From contig JAJUJY010000068.1 of assembly GCA_029265085.1 (NCBI GenBank), positions 1 through 21,694 on the forward strand: a stretch of DNA of 21,694 nucleotides. The letters run 5' to 3'. A program made the position numbers and the translations under genes. Positions 1 to 6,757 of the stretch are shown in pieces. Source of the DNA: Chloroflexota bacterium (lineage in GTDB: Bacteria > Chloroflexota > Anaerolineae > Anaerolineales > Anaerolineaceae). Below the pieces are notes generated by a model that made no database searches, had not been told where the DNA came from, and saw only the letters and a list, made by a program, of their open reading frames with translations. Positions within the stretch are counted from its first letter, which is position 1. Each line of letters opens with the position of its first letter.

Positions 1-197
1 GGGACGATGCCATACGCGTAGCAATGATCGCATTTGAAGACTCCGTAAGGCGCTACAGAACAGAGTCTGGTAATTTTTTGATGTTCAGTAAAAATGTAAT
101 ACGTTGCCGGCTTATTGATTTTATGAGAAAGAACAAACATGGAGAATCTTTTGTTTCGTTCGACGATTGTGCAGCAAATAAAAATGCAGCATATTAA
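1..197 (+). CDS. SigI-like RNA polymerase sigma factor, partial and C-terminally truncated
   Basis: An open frame enters from the left edge (first full codon at position 3) and stops with TAA at 195-197. It reads DDAIRVAMIAFEDSV, then a GNFLMFSKNVI stretch and CRLIDFMRK. This matches sigma region 2 of the SigI family (in Bacillus SigI roughly DDEFSIGLIAFNEAI, GNSLLAF, RKVIDYIRK) almost position by position, so I am confident of the family. Region 2 binds core polymerase and the -10 element. A normal SigI continues for well over 100 residues after this point with a C-terminal DNA-binding domain. Here only about 23 residues follow the RLIDF motif before the stop, and the last dozen look unlike the family. 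The 3' end overlaps tatC in another frame. It is either a gene broken by a deletion or an unusually short sigma protein. The N-terminal part lies outside the window. Confidence 0.65.
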   Translation, partial: DDAIRVAMIAFEDSVRRYRTESGNFLMFSKNVIRCRLIDFMRKNKHGESFVSFDDCAANKNAAY

Positions 198-858
198 TGA
201 TTTGCGCGGCAGGATTTTTAAAGCCCTGATTGCTTTAATTGTTACAACGATTGTCAGTTTTGCATTCGGAGAGCAGTTAATCAAAATAATTGCCCAACCG
301 ATTGGCGGTATTGATAAGCTTGTCTCAATTGAGGTTACCGAAAATGTCGGTGTGTTTATGCGGGTTTCGCTGTTAAGCGGATTCATTCTGGCATTGCCGA
401 TGATACTATATCAAATTCTGGCTTTTGTAATGCCAGGGCTGCTGCCCAAAGAACGCCGTTGGTTGATGATTGCTATTCCTTTTGCTACATTCTTGTTTGT
501 TGTGGGTGTGCTGTTTGCTTATTATGTTATGTTGCCGGCAGCACTGCCTTTTTTAATCAGCTTTGTCGGGATACGCACCACACCACGGTTGGCGAATTAT
601 TTCGGGTTTGTTACCAATTTGATGTTTTGGATTGGGATCAGCTTCGAAACTCCGTTGTTGGTCTTTATTTTGGCAAAATTAAAGCTGGTAACAGCAAAAA
701 TGCTGGCTAGCCAGTGGCGTATTGCGGTCGTGATTATCGCGGTTATTGCGGCTGTTGTTACCCCAACACCCGACCCAGTTAACATGGGCTTACTCATGTT
801 ACCTTTGTTTGTACTTTATTTGCTGAGTATTGGCATGGCTGCAATTGCTTCACGATAG
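139..858 (+). CDS. tatC: Sec-independent protein translocase subunit TatC
   Basis: TatC is the polytopic core of the twin-arginine translocase. It recognises the RR signal peptide and exports folded proteins across the cytoplasmic membrane. The protein has about six membrane segments. It carries the family's N-terminal HINDLRGR (usual form HLxELRxR), the conserved FxRVSLLSGFILALP segment after the first loop, and the late TPTPDPVNMGLLMLPLF motif. Length (239 aa) is typical. The ATG at 139 has only a weak GA-rich stretch upstream. The ATG at 184 begins two residues before HINDLRGR and is a serious alternative, because between 139 and about 168 the other frame still encodes SigI-like residues. 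tatA follows after 38 bp with a good ribosome binding site, so the two form an operon. The upstream sigma remnant leaves no room for a separate tatC promoter, so transcription must come from further left. Confidence 0.93.
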   Translation: MENLLFRSTIVQQIKMQHINDLRGRIFKALIALIVTTIVSFAFGEQLIKIIAQPIGGIDKLVSIEVTENVGVFMRVSLLSGFILALPMILYQILAFVMPGLLPKERRWLMIAIPFATFLFVVGVLFAYYVMLPAALPFLISFVGIRTTPRLANYFGFVTNLMFWIGISFETPLLVFILAKLKLVTAKMLASQWRIAVVIIAVIAAVVTPTPDPVNMGLLMLPLFVLYLLSIGMAAIASR

Positions 859-896
859 GTGTAAAGGTTATAATTAAGAAATTGGAGGAAGAGACA

Positions 897-1082
897 ATGT
901 TTCGACAAATTGGTGCCCCTGAGTTAATTATCATCGGTGTAATCATTCTGCTGCTGTTTGGCGTTGGCCGAATTTCCAAAATTGCTGGTGAATTAGGCAG
1001 CGGGATTCGCGCTTTTCGTGATGGGTTAAAAGGCGATAAGGACGAAGCAGAGAAAACGGAAGAAAAAAACTCCAAAGAATAA
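897..1082 (+). CDS. tatA: Sec-independent protein translocase subunit TatA
   Basis: This small protein (61 aa) has the TatA plan. A short N-terminus MFRQIGAPELIIIG carries the conserved Glu before the single membrane helix. The helix is followed by the FGVGRISKIAGELGSGIRAFRDG amphipathic stretch (hinge FG then a basic/acidic helix) and a charged, disordered tail rich in Glu and Lys. TatA oligomers are thought to form the translocation path with TatC. The start is the ATG at 897, preceded by GGAGGAA at 884-890 with 6 bp spacing; an upstream in-frame TTG at 882 lies in the binding site itself and is unlikely. The gene is 38 bp downstream of tatC and is presumably co-transcribed with it. It is convergent with tatB. 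Confidence 0.9.
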   Translation: MFRQIGAPELIIIGVIILLLFGVGRISKIAGELGSGIRAFRDGLKGDKDEAEKTEEKNSKE

Positions 1083-1110
1083 ATTCTGGTTGGAGTTTGA
1101 TACTATACTC

Positions 1111-1131
1111 ACCTGGCAATTGTGACCAGGT
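1111..1131. terminator. Hairpin between convergent tatA and tatB
   Basis: ACCTGG (1111-1116) pairs with CCAGGT (1126-1131) around a 9-nt loop, and TTTCTTGGTTT follows on the plus strand. It sits 28 bp after the tatA stop and 18 bp before the tatB stop, where a terminator is expected. The stem is short and the T tract is interrupted, so termination strength is uncertain. Confidence 0.4.
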
Positions 1132-1149
1132 TTCTTGGTTTGAGGTGGT

Positions 1150-1680
1150 TCAGGGTTTGTCCTTCTCTTCGCCGGTTTGTTGATTAAGTATTTCCCCTGT
1201 TTGGCTTTCTGTTTGGGAAAAATTAGGCGGGACGATACGGTGGGTATCTGCCGTATCGTCTATTTTTGTCTCGTTCTCTGGTGCGGACGGTGAATTTTCT
1301 GGTTGATCTGCTTTGGTTGGTTGTGGCTTAGGAGCCTGGTAGGGCTGTGATGCTGCCCGATTATTCGGGGCGATGGGGTTGATATTGCCGGTTTCAGGAT
1401 CAAACCTGGCATTGACTGCCTCGCGATTAAATGTGTCGGCAGATTTTTTTATTTCATTTATATCTTCTTCCAATCCGGCTTCGCGAATGATACGGGTGGG
1501 CATTTCTCGGATTTCGCGTTGGGTATCCATCAACATTGACCAAACTGGTGAGCGAACAATTTTGCGGATTGTTTTTGCCAGTCCGCGGGCTGTTTTTAGC
1601 ATGCCTTCCGGACCAAGTAAAACAATAGCAATAATCAAGATGAAGATTAACTCTAAAATTCCAACACCAAATATTTGCAT
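1150..1680 (-). CDS. tatB: Sec-independent protein translocase subunit TatB (TatA/B family)
   Basis: The 176-residue protein opens with MQIFGVGILELIFILIIAIV, a single N-terminal membrane helix with the family Glu, followed by LLGPEGM. LGP(E/Q) at the hinge is typical of TatB. Then comes an amphipathic helix (TARGLAKTIRKIV) and a long polar tail rich in Pro, Gln, Glu and Asn. TatB works with TatC in the receptor complex for twin-arginine signal peptides. Its length and tail favour TatB over TatA. The start is the ATG at 1680, with AGGAA six bases upstream; an in-frame upstream start at 1722 has no binding site. Although a tat gene, it is not co-linear with tatC-tatA but faces them. It has its own probable promoter behind the sensor kinase gene. 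Confidence 0.82.
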   Translation of the reverse strand: MQIFGVGILELIFILIIAIVLLGPEGMLKTARGLAKTIRKIVRSPVWSMLMDTQREIREMPTRIIREAGLEEDINEIKKSADTFNREAVNARFDPETGNINPIAPNNRAASQPYQAPKPQPTKADQPENSPSAPENETKIDDTADTHRIVPPNFSQTESQTGEILNQQTGEEKDKP

Positions 1681-1725
1681 TTCAAATTCCTGGTATTTGT
1701 TTGGATATTCCAACAGTAACAATTA

Positions 1726-1753
1726 ATTATAGCACCCGCATCCTTTAGAACAA
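1726..1753 (-). promoter_or_regulatory. Probable promoter of tatB (extended -10)
   Basis: Read on the minus strand, TTGTTC (1748-1753), a 16-nt spacer and TATAAT (1726-1731) are present. A TG dinucleotide one base before the hexamer makes TGCTATAAT, an extended -10. The start point would fall near 1719, giving a leader of about 40 nt to the tatB ATG. It lies in the 108-bp gap after the kinase gene. Confidence 0.5.
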
Positions 1754-1788
1754 TCTTGACTTCGAAAACAGGATGGAGATTCGCAGGA

Positions 1789-4700
1789 TCAATTTGAACG
1801 TTTCCAGCGGATATTGATTTGGGTACCCTGACCTTGATGGCTTTGAACATTGATTTCTGCATTGATATTTGCAGCCCGTTCCTGCATGATTCCTAACCCA
1901 AAATGATTGGGCCGCCGATCGTTCATCTCAAAACCTACCCCATTATCTGAAATGGTTAACACCACTTCATCCGCTGTGCTGGTCAGGATCACTTCGACCC
2001 GGCTGGCGTGGGCGTGTTTTGATATATTATTAAGTGCTTCCTGGGCGATGCGGTACATAGCTAATTGTACTTCTGGTGGAAGTGGACCGGTCTGCTGTAC
2101 GACACAATGCACTGGAATACGTACTCGCCCATTGAATGCATCGCAAAGCTGCTGGATTAAATCTGCCATTGAAGCATCCACCAGGGCGCCGGGACGCAAT
2201 TCAACCAGTAGTGTGCGCATCTCAGCCAAGGCACCGCGAGTCAACTGGCGCAGCTCATTTAAGCGGCGGTTACCTTCATCCGGATTCCGCTGCCAGATTC
2301 TTGGCAGCACATCTGCGATTAACGTGCTGGCAAATAAGGTCTGGGTCACTGCATCGTGCAAATCACGCGCAAGACGGCTTCTTTCTGCAGAGACGGCCAA
2401 ATCCTGAGCCTGGCTGCGGAGATGGTCGTTGGCAATTGCCAGGGTAGTGTGTTCAGCCAATGTGTGCCCGGTTTTGATGTCTTCGTCGGTAAACCAATTT
2501 ATTTTGTTATAAGCTAACACCAAACCGCCATCAATTCCTTTGCCCATTGAGATGGGTTGTACCATAATCGCTGTGAAAGGATCAAAAGGCGAAAAGCTGC
2601 TGCCTGGATGGTGTTTTTTATATTCCTTAATACTGGGGATAATCAATGGCTTTTGGGTTTGCGTCAACTGTTCTACCAGATATCCAGCAGGTTGTTCCGG
2701 TGCGGGTAAGTTGCTTGCAATGACCGTAGCGCATTTCCCGTCAGGGCAGTAATAAATCATTGCTGCATCAGCTCCCATGATGCGGACTGCCTGATATATG
2801 ATTCGATCCAAACACTCATTTAAGGATCGATTTGAATTCAGCAGCGAGATAATTTCTCGCAGACCTTCTGCAACTTCACGGCGGCGTTCAATCTCCTGGG
2901 TGCGCTCTGTTACCTGGCGTTCAAGCAGCCGGTTTTGAGTCTCAATGCTCAAAACACGGAAGCGGTATCCGGCAAAAACCACCCCGCCAATAAAAATGAT
3001 CGACAGCCCAATGAACCACCAGCTTTCGTAAAATGGTGGGGAAACGTGCATGGTGATTGCGATTCCTTGTTCATTCCAAATCCCATCATTGTTTGCTGCC
3101 TTCACCCATAATACGTAATCACCCCCCGACAGGTTCGTGTAACTGGTGTAATTGCGGGTGCCTGAATAAATCCATTCCTTGTCAAAGCCTTCCAGCATAT
3201 AAGCATACTGGTTTTTGTTGGGGGCAGAATAATCTAACGCCGCAAATTCAAAAGAAATAAAGTTATCCTGATAGGATAATTCCAGGTGTTCTCCGCCTGT
3301 CAGATCTTGCCTTTCAATCTGGTTAAAGCGCATAAATGATCGAATAATCACTCTGGGAGGCACCGGATTGGAATACATTTGGTCGGGATTGAAACTATTA
3401 ACACCATTGACCCCGCCAAAGAAGATTTCTCCATCTTTGGTGCGGTAGTATGCACCAGCGTTAAATTCATTCCCTTGCAACCCATCACTGATGTCAAAAT
3501 TTCGGAACGTGATATCCCTTGGATTAAACCGGGATACCCCTTTATTGGTGCTTAACCATAAATTGCCTTGTTTGTCCGGAAGAATTCCATATACGGTATT
3601 GTTAGCCAGTCCATCTTTTTCCGTGTAATGGATAAATTCATCCGTTTCGGGATTAAGTTGGTGTAAGCCGCCCTGGACGGTCCCAATCCAAATATAGCCT
3701 TTTTCATCCTGGTAAAGCGAGAGAATGCGGTTATCGTTTAGTCCGTTGATATTTTCTGGGTCTTGTTGAAAATAGGTTAAATATTTACCAGAAAGCGGAT
3801 CAAACATGAACAAACCGCCGTAGGTGCCAATCCAAAGCTGCCCTTTGTTGTCTTCTAAAATCACCCGCACAAAATCAGACCGATCAACTGCATCATCAGG
3901 GATCGGATAATGAGTCACTAAACCGGTGGCACGATCCAAACGGTGCAGCCCGTAATTGCGCGTACCGATCCAAAAATTGCCCTGGCTGTCTTCACAAAAA
4001 GCGGTGATGGAGTTGCGGCTGGTGGAAATGGGGGTATCGGGGTCAATTAGGAAATGGGTAAAATCATTGGTTTGCGGATTATAGCGGCTGATACCGGCAT
4101 CGTATGTGCCGACCCATAGGGTTCCAGCCCGGTCGATGTATAGTGATCGTATTTCATTGGAACGGAGACTGGCATCATCACCTGCCGTATGGCGGTAGAT
4201 TCTCATGCTCCCATTGTCACGATCCAGGCGATTTAACCCGCCCGAGATGGTGCCAAACCAAACATCTCCATCGAAGGTCTGCGCGATCGCGTACACTCCT
4301 TTATCGCTCAAACTGTTTAGATCGCCGGGAATTTGACGGTAGGTCTGGAATTTGTTCGCAGATTGTGAATACCGATTGACCCCTCCGCCATAGGTGCCAA
4401 TCCAGATTACCCCTGCTCGATCTTTGAAAAGCCTCATAATGTAATTGTTGGTTAAACTGAATGGATCGTTGGGGTTATGAGTGAAATGTTGAAAATTCCC
4501 GGTTGCAGGGTCAAGCACGTCTAAACCATCCGGTGTGCCTATCCAGATGTTTCCCCGATTATCTTCGACCAGGTCTGTGACTTCATTGTTTGTCAGACTG
4601 TTGGGGTTTATGGGGGAATGGATGTAATGAGTAAATTTCTTTAATTTCCGATCATAATGGTTTATGCCGCCTTGATATGTACCGATCCAAAGATTGCCGT

Positions 4701-5430
4701 GATGATCTTCGATCATGGAGGTGATTACCGAACTGCTGATGGATTCCTCGGGTCGAAGAGCGCTTGGTTTGAAATGGGCAAAAGTTTCTGTGTCAGGATC
4801 GAATACATCCAGGCCGGTTGTTGTACCTACCCAAAGGGTGCCGCTGGAATCTACCAGCAATGATAAGACATTATCACCGGATAAAGAATCCGGTTGATTG
4901 GTATCATGAGTGTAATGCGTAAAAGTGTTTGTAACCGGATTATATTTATGCAACCCACCGTATTCTGTGCCAATCCAGATGGTGCCGTTTAAATCCTCGG
5001 TAATGGCTAATACCGCTTTTCCCCACAGGCTGCTTTTATCATCGGGATTAAACTTAAAGTGAATAAAATTGGATTCTCCGGCTTTTCGTAAATTTAGACC
5101 GGATGATGTGCCAAACCACATATTTCCACGACTATCTTTAAATATTGAAACTGTTGTATTGCCAAGAATTGTGGTTGGATCTTTAATTTCTTGTTTGAAA
5201 ACGGAAAATCTTTGGCCGTCATACTGGTTTAAGCCCTCATCCGTGCCAAACCACATATAGCCCAAATCATCCTGCCCAATGGACCAAATGGTACTTTGTG
5301 AAAGACCATCTTCAACGGTTAAAGAATCAAAATGAACCGAGATGGATTGGGCACTGATTGGATGCGTGTTAGACATCCCCAAAATTATCGAAATGATTAC
5401 TGCCAGGAGGGTGAGTTTATATCGTTTCAT
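1789..5430 (-). CDS. Periplasmic/extracytoplasmic beta-propeller sensor histidine kinase (Reg_prop, Y_Y_Y, GAF, HisKA_3, HATPase)
   Basis: This is a 1213-residue membrane sensor kinase. Order of domains: a signal-anchor (residues 1-28); a propeller region to about 725; a Y_Y_Y domain about 735-800 (FEFAALDYSAP, YMLEGFDKEW); a membrane helix 804-826; a coiled coil 830-860; a GAF domain to about 1000; a HisKA_3 dimerisation domain with the phospho-accepting His in RLARDLHDAV (about H1025); and an ATPase with N-box EALNNISKHA, DNGVGF and GLGIMQERA. I count 14 propeller repeats with the W-x-G-T signature (two variants, NLWLST and EIFFGG), enough for two seven-bladed propellers. HisKA_3 kinases normally phosphorylate NarL/LuxR-type response regulators, but none is adjacent. 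In related kinases the propellers sense sugars or other extracellular ligands; the ligand here is unknown. I chose the ATG at 5430 because a signal sequence starts there; the upstream TTG at 5478 adds 16 unremarkable residues. Neither start has a clear binding site. Confidence 0.92.
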   Translation of the reverse strand: MKRYKLTLLAVIISIILGMSNTHPISAQSISVHFDSLTVEDGLSQSTIWSIGQDDLGYMWFGTDEGLNQYDGQRFSVFKQEIKDPTTILGNTTVSIFKDSRGNMWFGTSSGLNLRKAGESNFIHFKFNPDDKSSLWGKAVLAITEDLNGTIWIGTEYGGLHKYNPVTNTFTHYTHDTNQPDSLSGDNVLSLLVDSSGTLWVGTTTGLDVFDPDTETFAHFKPSALRPEESISSSVITSMIEDHHGNLWIGTYQGGINHYDRKLKKFTHYIHSPINPNSLTNNEVTDLVEDNRGNIWIGTPDGLDVLDPATGNFQHFTHNPNDPFSLTNNYIMRLFKDRAGVIWIGTYGGGVNRYSQSANKFQTYRQIPGDLNSLSDKGVYAIAQTFDGDVWFGTISGGLNRLDRDNGSMRIYRHTAGDDASLRSNEIRSLYIDRAGTLWVGTYDAGISRYNPQTNDFTHFLIDPDTPISTSRNSITAFCEDSQGNFWIGTRNYGLHRLDRATGLVTHYPIPDDAVDRSDFVRVILEDNKGQLWIGTYGGLFMFDPLSGKYLTYFQQDPENINGLNDNRILSLYQDEKGYIWIGTVQGGLHQLNPETDEFIHYTEKDGLANNTVYGILPDKQGNLWLSTNKGVSRFNPRDITFRNFDISDGLQGNEFNAGAYYRTKDGEIFFGGVNGVNSFNPDQMYSNPVPPRVIIRSFMRFNQIERQDLTGGEHLELSYQDNFISFEFAALDYSAPNKNQYAYMLEGFDKEWIYSGTRNYTSYTNLSGGDYVLWVKAANNDGIWNEQGIAITMHVSPPFYESWWFIGLSIIFIGGVVFAGYRFRVLSIETQNRLLERQVTERTQEIERRREVAEGLREIISLLNSNRSLNECLDRIIYQAVRIMGADAAMIYYCPDGKCATVIASNLPAPEQPAGYLVEQLTQTQKPLIIPSIKEYKKHHPGSSFSPFDPFTAIMVQPISMGKGIDGGLVLAYNKINWFTDEDIKTGHTLAEHTTLAIANDHLRSQAQDLAVSAERSRLARDLHDAVTQTLFASTLIADVLPRIWQRNPDEGNRRLNELRQLTRGALAEMRTLLVELRPGALVDASMADLIQQLCDAFNGRVRIPVHCVVQQTGPLPPEVQLAMYRIAQEALNNISKHAHASRVEVILTSTADEVVLTISDNGVGFEMNDRRPNHFGLGIMQERAANINAEINVQSHQGQGTQINIRWKRSN

Positions 5431-5491
5431 TGAGGCGTATGGCTTGAAGGCCTGGTTGTTGAAATGAATGGTTGTCAAACATACAGATATT

Positions 5492-5500
5492 ATTATAACA
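5492..5500 (-). promoter_or_regulatory. Probable extended -10 promoter for the sensor kinase
   Basis: On the minus strand the sequence reads TGTTATAAT, a perfect extended -10 element (TGn before TATAAT). No good -35 hexamer lies 16-18 bases upstream, which extended -10 promoters can tolerate. The start point would be near 5485, about 55 nt before the chosen ATG at 5430. Confidence 0.45.
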
Positions 5501-5589
5501 GTGAACTGGTTTAGGCTCGACCGGGCAAAAAATTATCCATTTTTGAAAATTTGAATCAAGTAGAAGGGAAAGCCAAAAGCAGCCACAAA

Positions 5590-5601
5590 CTTTGTACAAA
5601 G
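5590..5601. repeat. 12-bp perfect palindrome in a divergent control region
   Basis: CTTTGTACAAAG is a perfect palindrome between the two divergent promoters, 12 bp to the left of the larger inverted repeat at 5614-5635. It may be a second regulator site. It could also be chance, because the region is AT-rich. Confidence 0.3.
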
Positions 5602-5613
5602 CTGGTGAAATAC

Positions 5614-5635
5614 TGTTTGTAATCATTTACAAACA
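5614..5635. promoter_or_regulatory. Probable operator: perfect inverted repeat with 9-bp arms and 4-bp spacer
   Basis: TGTTTGTAA (5614-5622) and TTACAAACA (5627-5635) are exact reverse complements, separated by TCAT. The repeat ends 1 bp before the TATAAT at 5637-5642, so it fills the -35 to -10 interval of the promoter for the membrane protein at 5678. A protein bound here would block polymerase. The symmetry and size fit a dimeric helix-turn-helix repressor. I cannot assign a family. Confidence 0.5.
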
Positions 5636-5636
5636 C

Positions 5637-5642
5637 TATAAT
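5637..5642 (+). promoter_or_regulatory. -10 element for the downstream membrane protein gene
   Basis: A perfect TATAAT lies 35 bp before the ATG at 5678. The -35 region falls in the inverted repeat and is poor (TGTTTG, 17-nt spacing), as is common for regulated promoters. Confidence 0.4.
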
Positions 5643-5677
5643 TGGCTTATATCCTGTTTCATCGTCGAGGAATTGAT

Positions 5678-6703
5678 ATGGAATCATCCGTGAAAAGTGC
5701 CAACCAACCCATCCGAAAAGATATCATCGCATTATGGGGAGGTATCTTATTCAGCCTGATTTTCACTGCTGTAATCTGGTGGGGCGGCCAGTTTTTAGAC
5801 CGGTCCATTTTACTTCCGGATCAAGGTCCGTCCTGGTATTTTTGGAAACTTCCGGAACCTACTTTTTGGACCCGCTTGACCGCCTGGGGTTTTTATCTAG
5901 CCCATCAAATTACCATCTGGTATTTGATATTTTATGCCCAAACTCGAGTGAAGAAATATACGACCGGATTGCATCCTGTCAATTATTGGGCGCTGGGCGC
6001 AAATGCATTTTTTATTCTGCTTCATTTTGTGCAAACCCAATTCTGGTATGATGGTCTGGCACAAGATGTCTCCATCTGGAGTTCGCAGGTATCGGTAATT
6101 ATTCTGTTGGTTTGGATTTTATTAATGGAAAACCGCCGGAGAGGGTTGTTCTTCGGTAAACCGTTGCCCATTGGAAAACAGATCATTGATTTTGCGCGAA
6201 AGTACCACGGCTATTATTTTGCGTGGGCTACGGTATATACTTTTTGGTACCATCCCATGGAATCAACTTCCGGACATTTGATTGGTTTCTTTTATATGTT
6301 TTTGCTGCTGCTGCAAGGGAGTTTGTTTTTTACAAGAATTCATACCAACCGTTGGTGGATGTTGACCAATGAGTTCACCGTGTTGATCCATGGAACCCTG
6401 GTAGCAGTGATGCAGGGAAATGGAATCTGGCCGATGTTTTTATTCGGTTTTGCTGGACTGTTTGTTGTCACCCAGATGCATGGATTGCGGCTGCCAGGCT
6501 GGGCAAAGATTGGTTTGTTTCTTGCGTATGCCGGAGGGGCGGTTCTGGTTTACAGCCAGCGGGGCTGGGGAAAAGCGTATGAATTGATCAGCATTCCATT
6601 GATAGAATATTTGAGTGTGATCGTTTTAGCATTGCTCTTTGGTGGTGGTTTACGTATAGCGGGATATATTCAACAGCGCAGAGCAGCGATTGCCAGTGAC
6701 TGA
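5678..6703 (+). CDS. Polytopic membrane protein of unknown function
   Basis: I do not recognise this 341-residue protein. It has nine or ten predicted membrane segments (about residues 17-37, 65-87, 103-123, 135-152, 185-200, 208-230, 240-258, 262-280, 288-306 and 314-336) and no signal peptide. Several histidines and aromatic residues sit in or at the ends of helices: LAHQ, LLHFVQTQFW, FWYHPME, TSGHL, TRIHTNRWWM and VLIHGT. Such buried histidines suggest metal or heme ligands, but that is inference. The start is the ATG at 5678, with GAGGAA ending seven bases upstream; an in-frame TTG at 5642 lies on the -10 element and cannot be used. The gene stands alone between a divergent kinase gene and a strong terminator. 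It is probably controlled through the inverted repeat at 5614-5635. Confidence 0.8.
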   Translation: MESSVKSANQPIRKDIIALWGGILFSLIFTAVIWWGGQFLDRSILLPDQGPSWYFWKLPEPTFWTRLTAWGFYLAHQITIWYLIFYAQTRVKKYTTGLHPVNYWALGANAFFILLHFVQTQFWYDGLAQDVSIWSSQVSVIILLVWILLMENRRRGLFFGKPLPIGKQIIDFARKYHGYYFAWATVYTFWYHPMESTSGHLIGFFYMFLLLLQGSLFFTRIHTNRWWMLTNEFTVLIHGTLVAVMQGNGIWPMFLFGFAGLFVVTQMHGLRLPGWAKIGLFLAYAGGAVLVYSQRGWGKAYELISIPLIEYLSVIVLALLFGGGLRIAGYIQQRRAAIASD

Positions 6704-6713
6704 AGTCTGAATT

Positions 6714-6756
6714 AAAAATGCGGGATGGGTCGCGTAAATACCCATCCCGCATTTTT
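6714..6756. terminator. Strong bidirectional intrinsic terminator
   Basis: A perfect 17-bp stem (6714-6730 with 6740-6756), GC-rich at its centre and flanked by five A on the left and five T on the right, closes a 9-nt loop. It lies between two convergent genes, 10 bp after one stop and 1 bp before the other, and can terminate both. Confidence 0.92.
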
Positions 6757-6757
6757 G

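Noticed and set aside
794..1075. A 93-codon minus-strand frame covering tatA
   Set aside because: tatA in the other strand has the correct family sequence and a strong binding site; this frame has neither.
1907..2407. A 166-codon plus-strand open frame opposite the kinase ATPase domain
   Set aside because: Antisense to strongly conserved kinase motifs, with no ribosome binding site or recognisable domain.
3400..5300. Regularly spaced similar DNA segments (such as repeated CCAATCCAGAT-like words) in the kinase gene
   Set aside because: They are codons for the W-x-G-T propeller blades, diverged and in frame, not a CRISPR array or DNA tandem repeat.
5589..5608. Resemblance of ACTTTGTACAAAGCTGG to engineered lambda-type recombination site cores
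   Set aside because: The match is a short AT-rich palindrome without the flanks; no vector sequence or integrase is nearby, so it is taken as coincidence or a regulator site.
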